From NCBI GenBank assembly GCA_050329415.1, contig JBHJOS010000109.1, positions 1-64,000 on the forward strand: 64,000 bases of DNA. Direction: 5' to 3'. The stretch's first letter is position 1, and each line of letters starts with the position of its first letter. Below are positions 16,193 through 25,517 of this stretch, in pieces. A program made the translations under genes and the position numbers. This DNA is from JANNOG01 sp050329415 (GTDB taxonomy: Bacteria > Actinomycetota > Actinomycetes > Actinomycetales > JBBAYJ01). Under the pieces are notes generated by a model. The model was not told where the DNA came from and searched no databases. It worked only from the letters and a program-made list of their open reading frames with translations.

Positions 16193-17050
16193 ATGCGTGC
16201 GATCTGGAAGGGCGCGGTGTCGTTCGGCCTCGTCAACGTGCCCGTGCGGCTCTACACCGCGACGCAGGAGAACGACGTCCGCTTCCACCAGGTGCACCGG
16301 GCCGACGGCGGGCGGATCCGGCAGCGACGGATCTGCAGCGTCGACGGCGAGGAGGTGCCGTACGACGAGATCGCCAAGGGCTACGAGACCGCCGACGGCC
16401 GGATGGTGATCCTCACCGACGAGGACTTCGCCGAGCTGCCCGCGGCCACCGGTCGCGAGATCGAGGTCCACGAGTTCGTCCCCGAGAACCAGATCGATCC
16501 GATCATGCTGGGCCGGACGTACTACCTGGAGCCGGACGCCGCCGCAACGAAGCCGTACGCCCTGCTCCGCCAGGCTCTGGTCGACACCGAGCGGATGGCG
16601 GTTGTCACCTACGCCCTGCGGAACAAGGAGTCGCTGGCGGTGCTGCGGGTCCGGGGCGACGTCATCCTCCTGCAGCAGATGCTGTGGCCGGACGAGGTCC
16701 GAGTGCCGCAGTTCGAGAACGTGGGCGACGCCGCGCGCGCGGAGCTGCGGCCGCAGGAGGTCACGATGGCGGCCTCACTGGTCGAGTCGCTGGCGGCGGA
16801 CTTCGAGCCGGACCGCTACACCGACCACTACCGCGAGGCCGTCGAGCAACTCATCGAGGCGAAGCTGTCCGGCGGGGACGCCCGAGACGTGCCGGCCGCG
16901 CCGGCCGAGCCGGGGGGCGGGGCCGAGGTCGTCGACCTGCTGACGGCGCTGCAGAACAGCGTGGAGCGGGCGCGCGCCGACCGGAGCGGCGAGCAGGCGG
17001 AGTCGGCCGAGGAGCCGAAGCGCCGGGCCCGCCAGCGCAAGTCCGCCTGA
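16193..17050 (+). CDS. ku: Non-homologous end joining protein Ku
   Basis: A 285-aa bacterial Ku. The start MRAIWKGAVSFGLVNVPVRLYTA is diagnostic, followed by FHQVHRADGGRIRQRRICS, EVPYDEIAKGYE and ENQIDPIMLGRTYYLEP. The C-terminus is Lys/Arg-rich (EPKRRARQRKSA), as in Ku proteins that recruit LigD. It forms a homodimeric ring around DNA ends. GGAGGGAGG 5-13 nt before the ATG is a strong ribosome binding site. It is divergent from the ligase and polymerase genes and 52 bp upstream of a toxin-antitoxin module. Confidence 0.97.
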   Translation: MRAIWKGAVSFGLVNVPVRLYTATQENDVRFHQVHRADGGRIRQRRICSVDGEEVPYDEIAKGYETADGRMVILTDEDFAELPAATGREIEVHEFVPENQIDPIMLGRTYYLEPDAAATKPYALLRQALVDTERMAVVTYALRNKESLAVLRVRGDVILLQQMLWPDEVRVPQFENVGDAARAELRPQEVTMAASLVESLAADFEPDRYTDHYREAVEQLIEAKLSGGDARDVPAAPAEPGGGAEVVDLLTALQNSVERARADRSGEQAESAEEPKRRARQRKSA

Positions 17051-17066
17051 GGCCGTCCACAGGTCG

Positions 17067-17102
17067 TCGACTCTCGCGGTCGAGATTCGTTATGATCGCG
17101 GT
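17067..17102 (+). promoter_or_regulatory. Promoter and likely operator of first toxin-antitoxin module
   Basis: An inverted repeat TCGAC (17067-17071) / GTCGA (17079-17083) lies next to a -10 element TATGAT (17091-17096). The ATG of the antitoxin begins 6 nt after the -10, so the mRNA is probably leaderless. The inverted repeat is placed to let the antitoxin repress its own promoter. Confidence 0.6.
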
Positions 17103-17363
17103 ATGAGCACCATGGAACGGGTGACGATCTCGATCCCGCCACAGCTCCGCGAGTCGGCCGCCCGGCTGGCCGAGCGCGAGGGGCGGTCGTTCTCCGCGTT
17201 CATCAGCAGTGCGGTGGAGGACCACATCAGAGGCCTGCTGCTCGACGAGTGGCTGGCCGAGCAGGCCGCGGAGCGCGGGGGGTGGGACGAGGAGGAGCTC
17301 AAGGCGCTCGCAGAGGAGACCGGCATCCCGTACCTGCCGCCCGGAAGGCCGCGGTCCCGATGA
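17103..17363 (+). CDS. Ribbon-helix-helix antitoxin (VapB-like), module 1
   Basis: An 86-aa protein. Residues 5-45 (RVTISIPPQLRESAARLAEREGRSFSAFISSAVEDHI, given here in parts: VTISIPPQLRE, RSFSAFISSAV) form a ribbon-helix-helix DNA-binding domain. The acidic tail WDEEELKALAEETGIPYLPP should wrap the toxin. The stop overlaps the toxin start (ATGA). Type II antitoxins of this kind bind and inhibit the toxin and repress the operon. Confidence 0.82.
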   Translation: MSTMERVTISIPPQLRESAARLAEREGRSFSAFISSAVEDHIRGLLLDEWLAEQAAERGGWDEEELKALAEETGIPYLPPGRPRSR

Positions 17364-17737
17364 GCGTCGTGCTGGACGCGGGTGCGCTGACCGCCGTCGA
17401 TCGCAGGTCGCGGCGGGTGGAGAACCTTCTGGAGCTCTCCCGCCGCTCGGGCGAGACGTTGCGCACCCCCTCCCCCGTCGTCGGTCAGGTGTGGCGGGAC
17501 GGCTGCCGACAGGCGGGCCTCGCCCGCCTCCTGCAGCGGGTCGACGTACTCGACGTCTCCGAGGACCACGCCCGCCGGGCGGGTGAGCTGCTGGGCACCG
17601 CGGGCGGCTCGGACGTCGTCGATGCCCTCGTCGCCCTCGCCGCCCGGGGCGGCGACACCGTCCTGACCTCCGATCCCGAGAACATCGCGCGGTTGCTGGA
17701 GGCCCGCGGTCAACGAGCCCGCGTGGTCGCCGTATGA
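17360..17737 (+). CDS. PIN-domain toxin (VapC-like), module 1
   Basis: A 125-aa PIN ribonuclease-like protein. The first acidic residue is in VVLDAGALTAVD; later acidic positions are in GGSDVVDALVALAA and LTSDPENIARLL. The position usually held by a Glu in the second motif reads VVGQVWRDG, so that acid appears replaced by Gln. The segment RQAGLARLLQRVDVLDV is closely matched in the toxin of module 2, showing the two are paralogues. It is co-translated with its antitoxin. Family members cleave tRNA or rRNA, but the target is unknown here. Confidence 0.82.
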   Translation: MSVVLDAGALTAVDRRSRRVENLLELSRRSGETLRTPSPVVGQVWRDGCRQAGLARLLQRVDVLDVSEDHARRAGELLGTAGGSDVVDALVALAARGGDTVLTSDPENIARLLEARGQRARVVAV

Positions 17738-17783
17738 CGCCGACCGCCGCCCCGTCCATGGGACTGGCCTCGGAGATCACCAC

Positions 17784-17811
17784 GGGATCCGATCCCTGGT
17801 ATTCTCCTGGT
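17784..17811 (+). promoter_or_regulatory. Promoter and likely operator of second toxin-antitoxin module
   Basis: An inverted repeat GGGATC (17784-17789), C, GATCCC (17791-17796) is followed by a -10 element TATTCT (17800-17805) and, after 6 nt, the antitoxin ATG. The spacing is the same as in module 1. Its presence supports a separate promoter for module 2 despite the closeness of module 1. Confidence 0.6.
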
Positions 17812-18039
17812 ATGACCGCGAAGATTGCCGTGAGCCTACCCGACCAGTTGGTCGATGCTGCGCGTCGAGCGGTGGCCGAAGGTCGTGCGGCGTCCGTGTC
17901 CGCCTACATTGCGGACGCCATCCGGCGCCGCGAGCACGAGGACTCCCTCGTCACGTTGCTCGACGAGATGGACGCCCGGCACGGCGCCCCGCCGATCGAG
18001 GACGTTCGGTGGGCCCGGCGGGCCCTGGGACTGACATGA
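17812..18039 (+). CDS. Ribbon-helix-helix antitoxin (VapB-like), module 2
   Basis: A 75-aa protein starting MTAKIAVSLPDQLVDAARRA, a ribbon-helix-helix domain, with SVSAYIADAIRRREHEDSL and a C-terminal toxin-binding tail ending RWARRALGLT. The ATG at 17812 was chosen over an upstream in-frame ATG because the ribbon begins there and the -10 element lies 6 nt before it. The stop overlaps the toxin start by ATGA. Confidence 0.8.
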   Translation: MTAKIAVSLPDQLVDAARRAVAEGRAASVSAYIADAIRRREHEDSLVTLLDEMDARHGAPPIEDVRWARRALGLT

Positions 18040-18428
18040 CGACGACCGGTCCGCGTCATCTGGTCCTGGACACCGGCGCACTGCTGGGCGTCGAGCTGGC
18101 AGCTCCTCGGGTGCGCGCCCTCCTCCGTGAGGCGGCGGCGGTCGGGTGTCGGTTCACGGTGCCCGCCGGAGTCGTCGCCCAGGCCTGGCGCGGCGGGCCG
18201 CGACAGGCCACCGTGGCGAGGCTGCTGTCCGATCGGTCTGTGGCGGTGGCCGAGCTCGACGGGGCGACGGCGCGTGCCGTGGGCGTGCTCTCGGGGCGTT
18301 CGGGCCATCCGGACGTCGTCGACGTCCATGTCGCCCTCACCGCTCGTCAGCTCGACGCCCTCGTCGTGACGTCGGACCCCGACGACATCCGCCGGGTCGA
18401 CCCCTCGCTCGACATCGTCGGAGTCTGA
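18036..18428 (+). CDS. PIN-domain toxin (VapC-like), module 2
   Basis: A 130-aa PIN protein. The catalytic region begins HLVLDTGALLGVE; HPDVVDVHVALTARQ and VVTSDPDDIRRVD supply the other acids. As in module 1 the second motif reads VVAQAWRGGPRQATVARLL, with Gln instead of Glu. The shared Arg-Gln-Ala...Ala-Arg-Leu-Leu segment shows a common origin with the module 1 toxin. Two related pairs in tandem suggest duplication and divergence. Confidence 0.82.
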   Translation: MTTTGPRHLVLDTGALLGVELAAPRVRALLREAAAVGCRFTVPAGVVAQAWRGGPRQATVARLLSDRSVAVAELDGATARAVGVLSGRSGHPDVVDVHVALTARQLDALVVTSDPDDIRRVDPSLDIVGV

Positions 18429-18455
18429 CGCCGACTCGTCAGCACGTCCGCGGCT

Positions 18456-18902
18456 TCACGTGCCGGCATCGACGAGTGGGTGATCACGGGCCGCGAGCCG
18501 CCAGCCGGCGAGCGGGACGCCCAAGGCCGCGAGAAAGGCCGCGTTGAACACGGCGTGCGGCCACGAGCCCACGGCGAGCGAGAACGTGGTGTCAAGGACG
18601 AACCAGACCGTCACGGCCACCACCACGACGCGCCAGACCTGCCGGTCCCCCCGCCGCAACGGACCACCGGCGAGGCCGGCCACCAGCAACATCCAGCCCA
18701 CGATGACGGACCCGAGGACCCCGTAGATCAGCAGCACGTGCTCGCGAGCTGCCCCGGCCGGGACCTGCCCCGACCGCGGGCCGAAGCCCAGCACGTCGAA
18801 GAGCCGGGACGCCGTCGGCCCCGCGAGGACGAGCGCCAGTGCGTAGAGGCCGACGAGCGCGGCCGAGCCCTGGAGCACCCGACTCCACTTTTCTGTAGTC
18901 AT
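18456..18902 (-). CDS. Four-helix membrane protein of unknown function
   Basis: A 148-aa protein with about four membrane segments (residues about 11-33, 53-76, 88-110 and 117-137), e.g. GSAALVGLYALALVLAG and HVLLIYGVLGSVIVGWMLL. No family name is recognised with certainty. Its start codon lies within a perfect palindrome (18894-18909), so the adjacent TetR regulator very likely controls it. A TACAAA -10-like element 7 nt upstream suggests a leaderless transcript. Confidence 0.7.
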   Translation of the reverse strand: MTTEKWSRVLQGSAALVGLYALALVLAGPTASRLFDVLGFGPRSGQVPAGAAREHVLLIYGVLGSVIVGWMLLVAGLAGGPLRRGDRQVWRVVVVAVTVWFVLDTTFSLAVGSWPHAVFNAAFLAALGVPLAGWRLAARDHPLVDAGT

Positions 18903-18927
18903 GACTACATTTGTAGCAATGACTACG
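18894..18927. promoter_or_regulatory. Two TetR-type operators between membrane protein and regulator genes
   Basis: TGTAGTCATGACTACA (18894-18909) is a perfect 16-bp palindrome that contains the start codon of the leftward membrane-protein gene. A second site TGTAGCAATGACTACG (18912-18927) matches it at most positions, with centres 18 bp apart. The second site abuts a -10 element TACGCT (18924-18929) for the TetR gene. Together they would allow joint control of both divergent promoters. Confidence 0.75.
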
Positions 18928-18937
18928 CTCGGCGTCC

Positions 18938-19471
18938 ATGGGGTACCGGCACGACCGCGACGAGATCCTCGACGCCGCGACCGCGGTGCTGGCGGAGTCG
19001 GGCCTGCCGGGGCTCACGTACCGCACCGTGGGGGCCCGGCTCGGCATCCCGGACCGGACGGTCGTCTACTACTTCCCGCGCAAGGACGACCTCGTGGTCG
19101 CCGCCGTCGAGCGCGGCCTCCACGACCTGCGGGACGTCGTCGCCGCGGCTCTCGACGGGGCGACCGGGGACGAGCGGGACCTCGCCGGCCGGGCGTGGCA
19201 GGCCTTGCGGAACCCGGCGGGAGAGCGGGCGTTCGGCCTGGCCCTGGAAGTGCTGGGACCGGCGGCGCGCGGCGTCGAGCCGTACCGCTCGGCCGCGGCG
19301 GGGCTGGTGGACCTGTGGACCGACCTCGTCCATCGGCACCTTGCGGGAACGGACCCTCGCCGGCGGGAGCGGGCCGCCGGCGCGGTCGCCCTGCTCGACG
19401 GCCTGCTGCTGATTCGGGCGGTGGCCGGCACCTCACGCGCCGACGCCGCGGCCCGCGGTCTCGGCCTCTAG
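18938..19471 (+). CDS. TetR-family transcriptional regulator
   Basis: A 177-aa regulator. The helix-turn-helix is in YRHDRDEILDAATAVLAESG followed by LTYRTVGARLGIPDRTVVYYFPRKDDLVVAAV. The C-terminal ligand domain is short. It is divergent from the small membrane protein, with two palindromic operators in the gap, and convergent with the MFS gene, which it overlaps by 4 bp. The ligand is unknown. Confidence 0.9.
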   Translation: MGYRHDRDEILDAATAVLAESGLPGLTYRTVGARLGIPDRTVVYYFPRKDDLVVAAVERGLHDLRDVVAAALDGATGDERDLAGRAWQALRNPAGERAFGLALEVLGPAARGVEPYRSAAAGLVDLWTDLVHRHLAGTDPRRRERAAGAVALLDGLLLIRAVAGTSRADAAARGLGL

Positions 19472-20697
19472 GTGCGGCTGAGGGCGCCCATGACGGCGGC
19501 GAGGGCGAACGTCGCCGCCATGACGACCGCCATGCCGAAGGCCGACCCCGTGCCGAGCACCCCCACCAGCGGCCCTGCCAGGCCGCCGAGCGCGAACTGC
19601 ATCACGCCCAGCAGCCCCGAGGCCTGGCCGGCGCGGGCGGGCGGCTGGCCGCTGAGAGCGATGCTCGGCGCCAGGGTGAGCGTGGCGCCCACCGCGACGA
19701 AGGTCACCATGACGAGCACGACGACCACGGCGAGCGGCGCCGCGTCCGCCGCCGCCAGGACGGCGAGCGTCGCCGCGGCACCGACCCCCAGCAGCGGTGA
19801 CAGGCGCAGCAGCCGCAGCGCGCCGGTCCGGTCGGCGATCGCCGGGACCACCTGGGCGGTGACGATGACGCACGCCGCCGCCAGGGCGAAGACCAGCCCG
19901 TACTCCAGCTCCGACAGCCCGTAGGCACCCTGGAGGACGAACGACCCGGCCGCGAGCCAGGCGAACATCGCCGCGAAGCCCAGCGCGGACACCAGGCCTG
20001 GGAAGACGAACGATCGGTCGACGACCAGCTCGGCATAGGTCCGGGCGATGGCGGCGGCCGGGACGGCCCGCCGCTGCTCGCGCGGCAGGCTCTCCGGCAG
20101 GGACCGGAACAGGGCCACGAGGACGAGCAGCCCGAAGCCGGCCAGCAGGGCGAACAGCCCCCGCCAGCCTGTGACGACGAGCACCAGCGCCCCCAGGGGC
20201 GGGGCCAGGATCGGCCCCGCCCCGCGCACCAGCAGCAGGCGGGCCACCCCGCGGGACAGCGCCGGGCCGCTCACGTGGTCGCGCAGCACGGCGAGGGTGA
20301 CGGCGATCCCGGCGGAGGCGAACAGCCCCTGGAGGAAGCGTCCGGCGAGGAAGGCCGGCAGCGTGGAAGCCAGGGCGCACGCCACCGAGGCCACGACGAA
20401 GCCGAGGAACCCACCGATCAACGGCGCCCGCCGCCCCACCCGGTCGGACAGTGTGCCGACGACCAGCTGGCCGACGGCGACCCCCATCACAGTGGCCGTG
20501 AGGGACAACTGAAGGCCGAACGAGCCGGTGCCCAGGTCCGCGGCGATGGTGGGCAGGGCCGGCAGGTACAGGTCGATGGTCAGCGGCAGGACCGCGGTGG
20601 CCGCCCCCAGCAGGGCGATCTGCCCGGCGCCGAGCCGCTCCCACCGGGCCGGCGCCCGGCCGGTCACCCGCCGGGCCGCGTCCCGCGGCGCCGTCAC
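19468..20697 (-). CDS. MFS drug-efflux transporter, Bcr/CflA type (copy 2)
   Basis: A 409-aa protein with 12 likely membrane segments. Key signatures: LPLTIDLYLPALPTIAADLG, the loop 2-3 motif GTLSDRVGRRAPLIGG, and FLQGLFASAGIAVTLAVLRD, all typical of Bcr/CflA multidrug exporters. The GTG at 20697 overlaps the stop of the upstream MFS gene (GTGA), so both are translated from one message. The two proteins are similar throughout, pointing to tandem duplication. Confidence 0.9.
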   Translation of the reverse strand: MTAPRDAARRVTGRAPARWERLGAGQIALLGAATAVLPLTIDLYLPALPTIAADLGTGSFGLQLSLTATVMGVAVGQLVVGTLSDRVGRRAPLIGGFLGFVVASVACALASTLPAFLAGRFLQGLFASAGIAVTLAVLRDHVSGPALSRGVARLLLVRGAGPILAPPLGALVLVVTGWRGLFALLAGFGLLVLVALFRSLPESLPREQRRAVPAAAIARTYAELVVDRSFVFPGLVSALGFAAMFAWLAAGSFVLQGAYGLSELEYGLVFALAAACVIVTAQVVPAIADRTGALRLLRLSPLLGVGAAATLAVLAAADAAPLAVVVVLVMVTFVAVGATLTLAPSIALSGQPPARAGQASGLLGVMQFALGGLAGPLVGVLGTGSAFGMAVVMAATFALAAVMGALSRT

Positions 20698-21995
20698 GAG
20701 GTCGGCGCCGACTGCGGGGTCACGTCCGCCATGGTGCCGGACGGCGCGCGCTCGCGGGTGAGCCGTCCCGCCACCGCGGACGCGGCGAAGGCGAGGACCA
20801 TGACCACCGCCATGCCGAAGGGCGACCCGGTCCCCAGCAGCCCGACCACCGGAGCGGCCAGGCCGCCGACGACGAATTGCAGGACGCCGAGCAGCCCCGA
20901 CGCCAGGCCCGCCCGCTGCGGCGGCTGCCCGGTGAGGGCCACGGTCGCCCCGACGGGCATCGCCACGCCCGCGACCGCGCACACCGCCATGAGCAGGCCG
21001 ACGAGCACCGGGAGCTCGGCCGCGTCGAGCAGGGTGACCGCCACGAGGGCACCGGCCAGCGCCGCGCCGACCGGCGGCACCGCCCGCAGCAGCGGGACCG
21101 CCCCGACCCGTTCGATGAGGCGGGAGCCGACCTGTGATCCCGCGATGACGCACGCGGCGGTGACGGCGAACACCAGTCCGTACCCGGTCTCGGACAGCCC
21201 GTAGCGGCCCTGCAGCAGGAACGACCCCGAGGAGATGTAGGCGAACAGGGCGGTGAAGCTCAGGGCGGACGCCAGCGCCGGCGCGACGAACGACCGGTCG
21301 ACGGCGAGCGCGACGTACGCCCGGGCCAGACCCGGCACCGAGACGGCGGCCCGCCGGTGCCGCGGCAGGCTCTCGGGCATCGCGACCGCGACGGCCACGG
21401 CGGCGGCGGCGGCGAGGACGGCGAGCGCCACGAACACCCCACGCCATCCGGTCACCTGCAGCAGCAGGCTGCCGAGCGCCGGTGCCAGGATGGGCCCCGC
21501 ACCCATGACCAGGACGAGACCGGCCATCGCGCGACCCAGTGCCGGTCCGCTCACGTGGTCGCGCAGGACCGCTCTCGTGATGACGAGGGCCGCCGCGGCC
21601 AGGAAACCCTGGACGAACCGACCGGCCACCAGCGTCGGGAGGTCGGCGGCGAACGCGAGGGCCACGGTGACCGCGACGTAGGCGGCGAGGCCGCCGACGA
21701 GCGGGCCGCGGCGGCCGAGCCGGTCGGAGACCGGGCCGAGCACGAGCTGGCCGAGCGCCAGGCCCAGCACGGTGGCCGTGAGGCTGAGCTGCAGCGCCGC
21801 CGGCTCCACCCCGAACTCCGCCGCCATCGCCGGCAGGGCCGGCAGGTAGAGGTCGATGGTGAGCGGGCCGACGGCGGTGACGGTGCCGAGCAGCAGCAGC
21901 TGACGGGGGCCGATGCGGGTCCAGCGGGTGGGTGCCTCACGACGCTGCGAGCGGGGGGCCGGGACGGGGGGCAGGGTCGCGGGTGATGACGGCAC
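20694..21995 (-). CDS. MFS drug-efflux transporter, Bcr/CflA type (copy 1)
   Basis: A 433-aa, 12-helix transporter. It shows GPLTIDLYLPALPAMAAEFG, GPVSDRLGRRGPLVGG and FVQGFLAAAALVITRAVLRDH. The family exports small drugs and dipeptides by proton antiport. It is the first gene of a two-gene operon with its paralogue. The two could work separately with different substrates, or as a pair; paired MFS subunits are unusual, so separate function is more likely. Confidence 0.9.
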   Translation of the reverse strand: MPSSPATLPPVPAPRSQRREAPTRWTRIGPRQLLLLGTVTAVGPLTIDLYLPALPAMAAEFGVEPAALQLSLTATVLGLALGQLVLGPVSDRLGRRGPLVGGLAAYVAVTVALAFAADLPTLVAGRFVQGFLAAAALVITRAVLRDHVSGPALGRAMAGLVLVMGAGPILAPALGSLLLQVTGWRGVFVALAVLAAAAAVAVAVAMPESLPRHRRAAVSVPGLARAYVALAVDRSFVAPALASALSFTALFAYISSGSFLLQGRYGLSETGYGLVFAVTAACVIAGSQVGSRLIERVGAVPLLRAVPPVGAALAGALVAVTLLDAAELPVLVGLLMAVCAVAGVAMPVGATVALTGQPPQRAGLASGLLGVLQFVVGGLAAPVVGLLGTGSPFGMAVVMVLAFAASAVAGRLTRERAPSGTMADVTPQSAPTS

Positions 21996-22066
21996 GTGTC
22001 ATGACAAGGCGCGGGCCGTTGCCGGTTGTTCCCGCCGCTGCGCGGCCGCCCTGCGGTGGCGAGCCC

Positions 22067-23353
<1,287 letters not shown>

Positions 23354-23364
23354 GGGAGCGCAGG

Positions 23365-24426
23365 CTAGTCGAGTCCGGGCCGCGGAGTCGCACCGAGCGC
23401 CCCCGCCAGCGCGGCGCCCAGTCGGGCACCCGAGCACCAGGCACTCTCAACCCGGGACCGATCGCCCCAGGCGTCCCCGCACAGACCGAGGCCGTCCGGG
23501 TGCAGCGCGAAGGGCGGGGCAGGACGCGACCGCACCGGACGGGCCAACCCCCACCGCTGGACGTGGCACCACGTGGGCTCGGGCACCTGGGCCGCGACGC
23601 CCAGGGCACTCGCGGCTGCGGCGAGGACCGGGCGGCGGGCGGCGTCGGGGTCCGCCAGCCACCGGCGCGCCGACTCACCGGTCGAGTGCGCGACGAGCAC
23701 GGGGACGCCGTCGCCGCGGCGACGGCCGTCGTCGGCCACCCATTCGACGACCCCGCCGCCCGGCGCGTTCACGAACACCCCGTCCACGTCGGACCACCAT
23801 CGCCGTTCCCACCGGGCCGAGACCGAGACGACCGCCTCCCACGGCCACGCGCCCGTCGCCCCGTCGGTGCCGTGACTGCCATCGGTCCCATCGGTGGACC
23901 GGAACCAGAACCCGGTGAGCTCGTCGGGCACGAGGCGGGCCGCCTGGGGGTCCGGCATCGCGAGCACGACCGCGTCGGCGACGCCAGCCCGCTCGCCGGC
24001 GACCAGGACCCGCCAGCCGCCGGAGGGCAGGCGCTCGACGCCGTCGACCTCGACAGGGTGGCGCACCGGCAGGTCCCGGGCCAGGTCCTCGACCAGGGCA
24101 CGCAGGCCGGCCGGCGCCGCCCACCGGACCGGCCCGGTCGTCGTCCCCGTCAGGGAGCGGCCGTCGGAGAGGTGAAAGGTGTCCGTCCATCCCCGCGCCA
24201 GGCCCCGATCCCGCCAGTCGTCCGCCACCGCGGCGAAGCCCGGGTCCGACACCGTGAAGTAGGACGCCCCGATGTCGACGACGTGTCCGTCGGTCTCGCG
24301 CAGCGCCATCCGACCGCCCAGGCGGTGTCCACGGTCGAGCACCTCGACCTCGACACCCGAACGCTGCAGTGCACGCGCGCAGGCGATCCCCGAGATCCCG
24401 CCCCCGACGACCGTCACCCGCGCCAC
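23365..24426 (-). CDS. FAD-dependent amine-oxidase-like oxidoreductase (renalase/COG3380 type)
   Basis: A 353-aa flavoprotein. The dinucleotide-binding fold is at the N-terminus: VTVVGGGISGIACARALQ, then VEVLDRGHRLGGRM and VVDIGASYFTVSDPGF. The C-terminus has GLGLCGDAWGDRSRVESAWCSG, the conserved end of this family where FAD is contacted. Renalase-type enzymes oxidise aberrant dihydronicotinamide isomers; whether this one does so is inferred only. GTG 24426 is preferred, with an alternative GTG nine bases downstream. It is on the same strand as purA, 11 bp upstream. Confidence 0.85.
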   Translation of the reverse strand: MARVTVVGGGISGIACARALQRSGVEVEVLDRGHRLGGRMALRETDGHVVDIGASYFTVSDPGFAAVADDWRDRGLARGWTDTFHLSDGRSLTGTTTGPVRWAAPAGLRALVEDLARDLPVRHPVEVDGVERLPSGGWRVLVAGERAGVADAVVLAMPDPQAARLVPDELTGFWFRSTDGTDGSHGTDGATGAWPWEAVVSVSARWERRWWSDVDGVFVNAPGGGVVEWVADDGRRRGDGVPVLVAHSTGESARRWLADPDAARRPVLAAAASALGVAAQVPEPTWCHVQRWGLARPVRSRPAPPFALHPDGLGLCGDAWGDRSRVESAWCSGARLGAALAGALGATPRPGLD

Positions 24427-24440
24427 GGAGGTCCATGGGA

Positions 24441-24863
24441 TCAGACGCCGAGCTCCGTGGGAGCGGCGGGGTCGCTGGCGGCGAGGAGGTCGCGGCATCG
24501 GGCGGCCTCCTCCGTCTCGCCGATCCGGTCGGCCGCCTCGGCGAGCGATCGCAGCGAGCGCAGGAAACCGCGGTTCGGGCCGTGCCGCCACGGCACCGGG
24601 CCGACACCCCGCCACCCGGAGCGGCGCAGGGCGTCCAGTCCGCGGTGGTACCCGGTGCGGGCGTAGGCGTAGGCGGTGACGGGGGAGCCGTCCGGGGCGA
24701 GCAGCTCGCGCTCGGCCAGTTCCGCCCAGGCGAGACTCGACGCGGGATGGGCGGCGGCGACGTCCCGGGGGTCGGTGCCCGCGGCGAGCGCAGCTACGAC
24801 GTCGGCGGTGTCGGCCTCGGAGAGCATGGTCTCGGCGGGGCCGAGGAGCGGGGAACCGGTCAC
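24441..24863 (-). CDS. DUF3151 domain-containing protein
   Basis: A 140-aa protein matching DUF3151: LLGPAETMLSEADTADVVAAL, HPASSLAWAELAERELL, VTAYAYARTGYHRGLDALRRSGWRG and PWRHGPNRGFLRSL. These are strongly conserved in actinobacteria. The function is unknown. The GTG at 24863 is preceded by CAGGAT 7 nt upstream, consistent with leaderless expression. It is followed closely by the flavoprotein gene and may form an operon with it. Confidence 0.85.
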   Translation of the reverse strand: MTGSPLLGPAETMLSEADTADVVAALAAGTDPRDVAAAHPASSLAWAELAERELLAPDGSPVTAYAYARTGYHRGLDALRRSGWRGVGPVPWRHGPNRGFLRSLRSLAEAADRIGETEEAARCRDLLAASDPAAPTELGV

Positions 24864-25070
24864 CGCAGCGATCCTGCCACTCGACGGTCGACACGCCTTG
24901 TCAGCGGTCCGTGACGATCGGCCTGTCCGGTCGCATGGAGGACGGAATGTGACGAAGCGGACCGTGACGCACCTCACAACAACCACGCTGCGTGAGTGCT
25001 TCTGGGAAGGATGAACGTTGCCGATCCTGGGGATGCCCCTCAGGGGACCCGCCGCCACGGAAGGGGACAC

Positions 25071-25457
25071 ATGCCGGTCGCCACGCTGCCCGCCACGACC
25101 GACACCGCCGGGGGGCTCGCCCCGGTTGCCGCGCGGTCCGTGACGCCTCCGCTGCTGCGGCTGTGCGAACCGTGGCCGACCGTCGACGGCGACGAGCGAC
25201 CGGGTGAACGCACCACGGCGGTCGCGCTCGACAGGGGGCACCCCATCGCGTTGTGGCTGGTGAGCGGCAACTTCGACCGACTGGCCCCGATCACTCTGCG
25301 GGCCGGGGCGAATGACGACCCGCGCGGAGTGCTCCGGCGCGCCGTGGATCGTCCCGTCGGCTGCCGCTTCGACCCCGTGGTGTGCGTCGACAACTCGGGT
25401 CGGCTGATCGGGGTCGTCCCGGTGGAGGAGCTCGCGCGTCACGTCGCGCTCGGCTGA
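25071..25457 (+). CDS. Protein with one CBS-like half-domain, unknown function
   Basis: A 128-aa protein. The C-terminal 30 residues (FDPVVCVDNSGRLIGVVPVEELARH) look like one half of a CBS domain; the rest has no clear match. The ATG at 25071 has GGAAGGGGACAC before it, a good ribosome binding site. CBS domains normally pair to bind adenine nucleotides, so a single unit would need to dimerise. It is 60 bp upstream of the fatty acyl-CoA reductase gene and may be co-transcribed or control it. Confidence 0.6.
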   Translation: MPVATLPATTDTAGGLAPVAARSVTPPLLRLCEPWPTVDGDERPGERTTAVALDRGHPIALWLVSGNFDRLAPITLRAGANDDPRGVLRRAVDRPVGCRFDPVVCVDNSGRLIGVVPVEELARHVALG

Positions 25458-25517
25458 GAACCGCGTTCGTCCCGGCCGGGCTCCGGTGCCGACCCGGGGC
25501 GATGGTTGTATGCCGCC

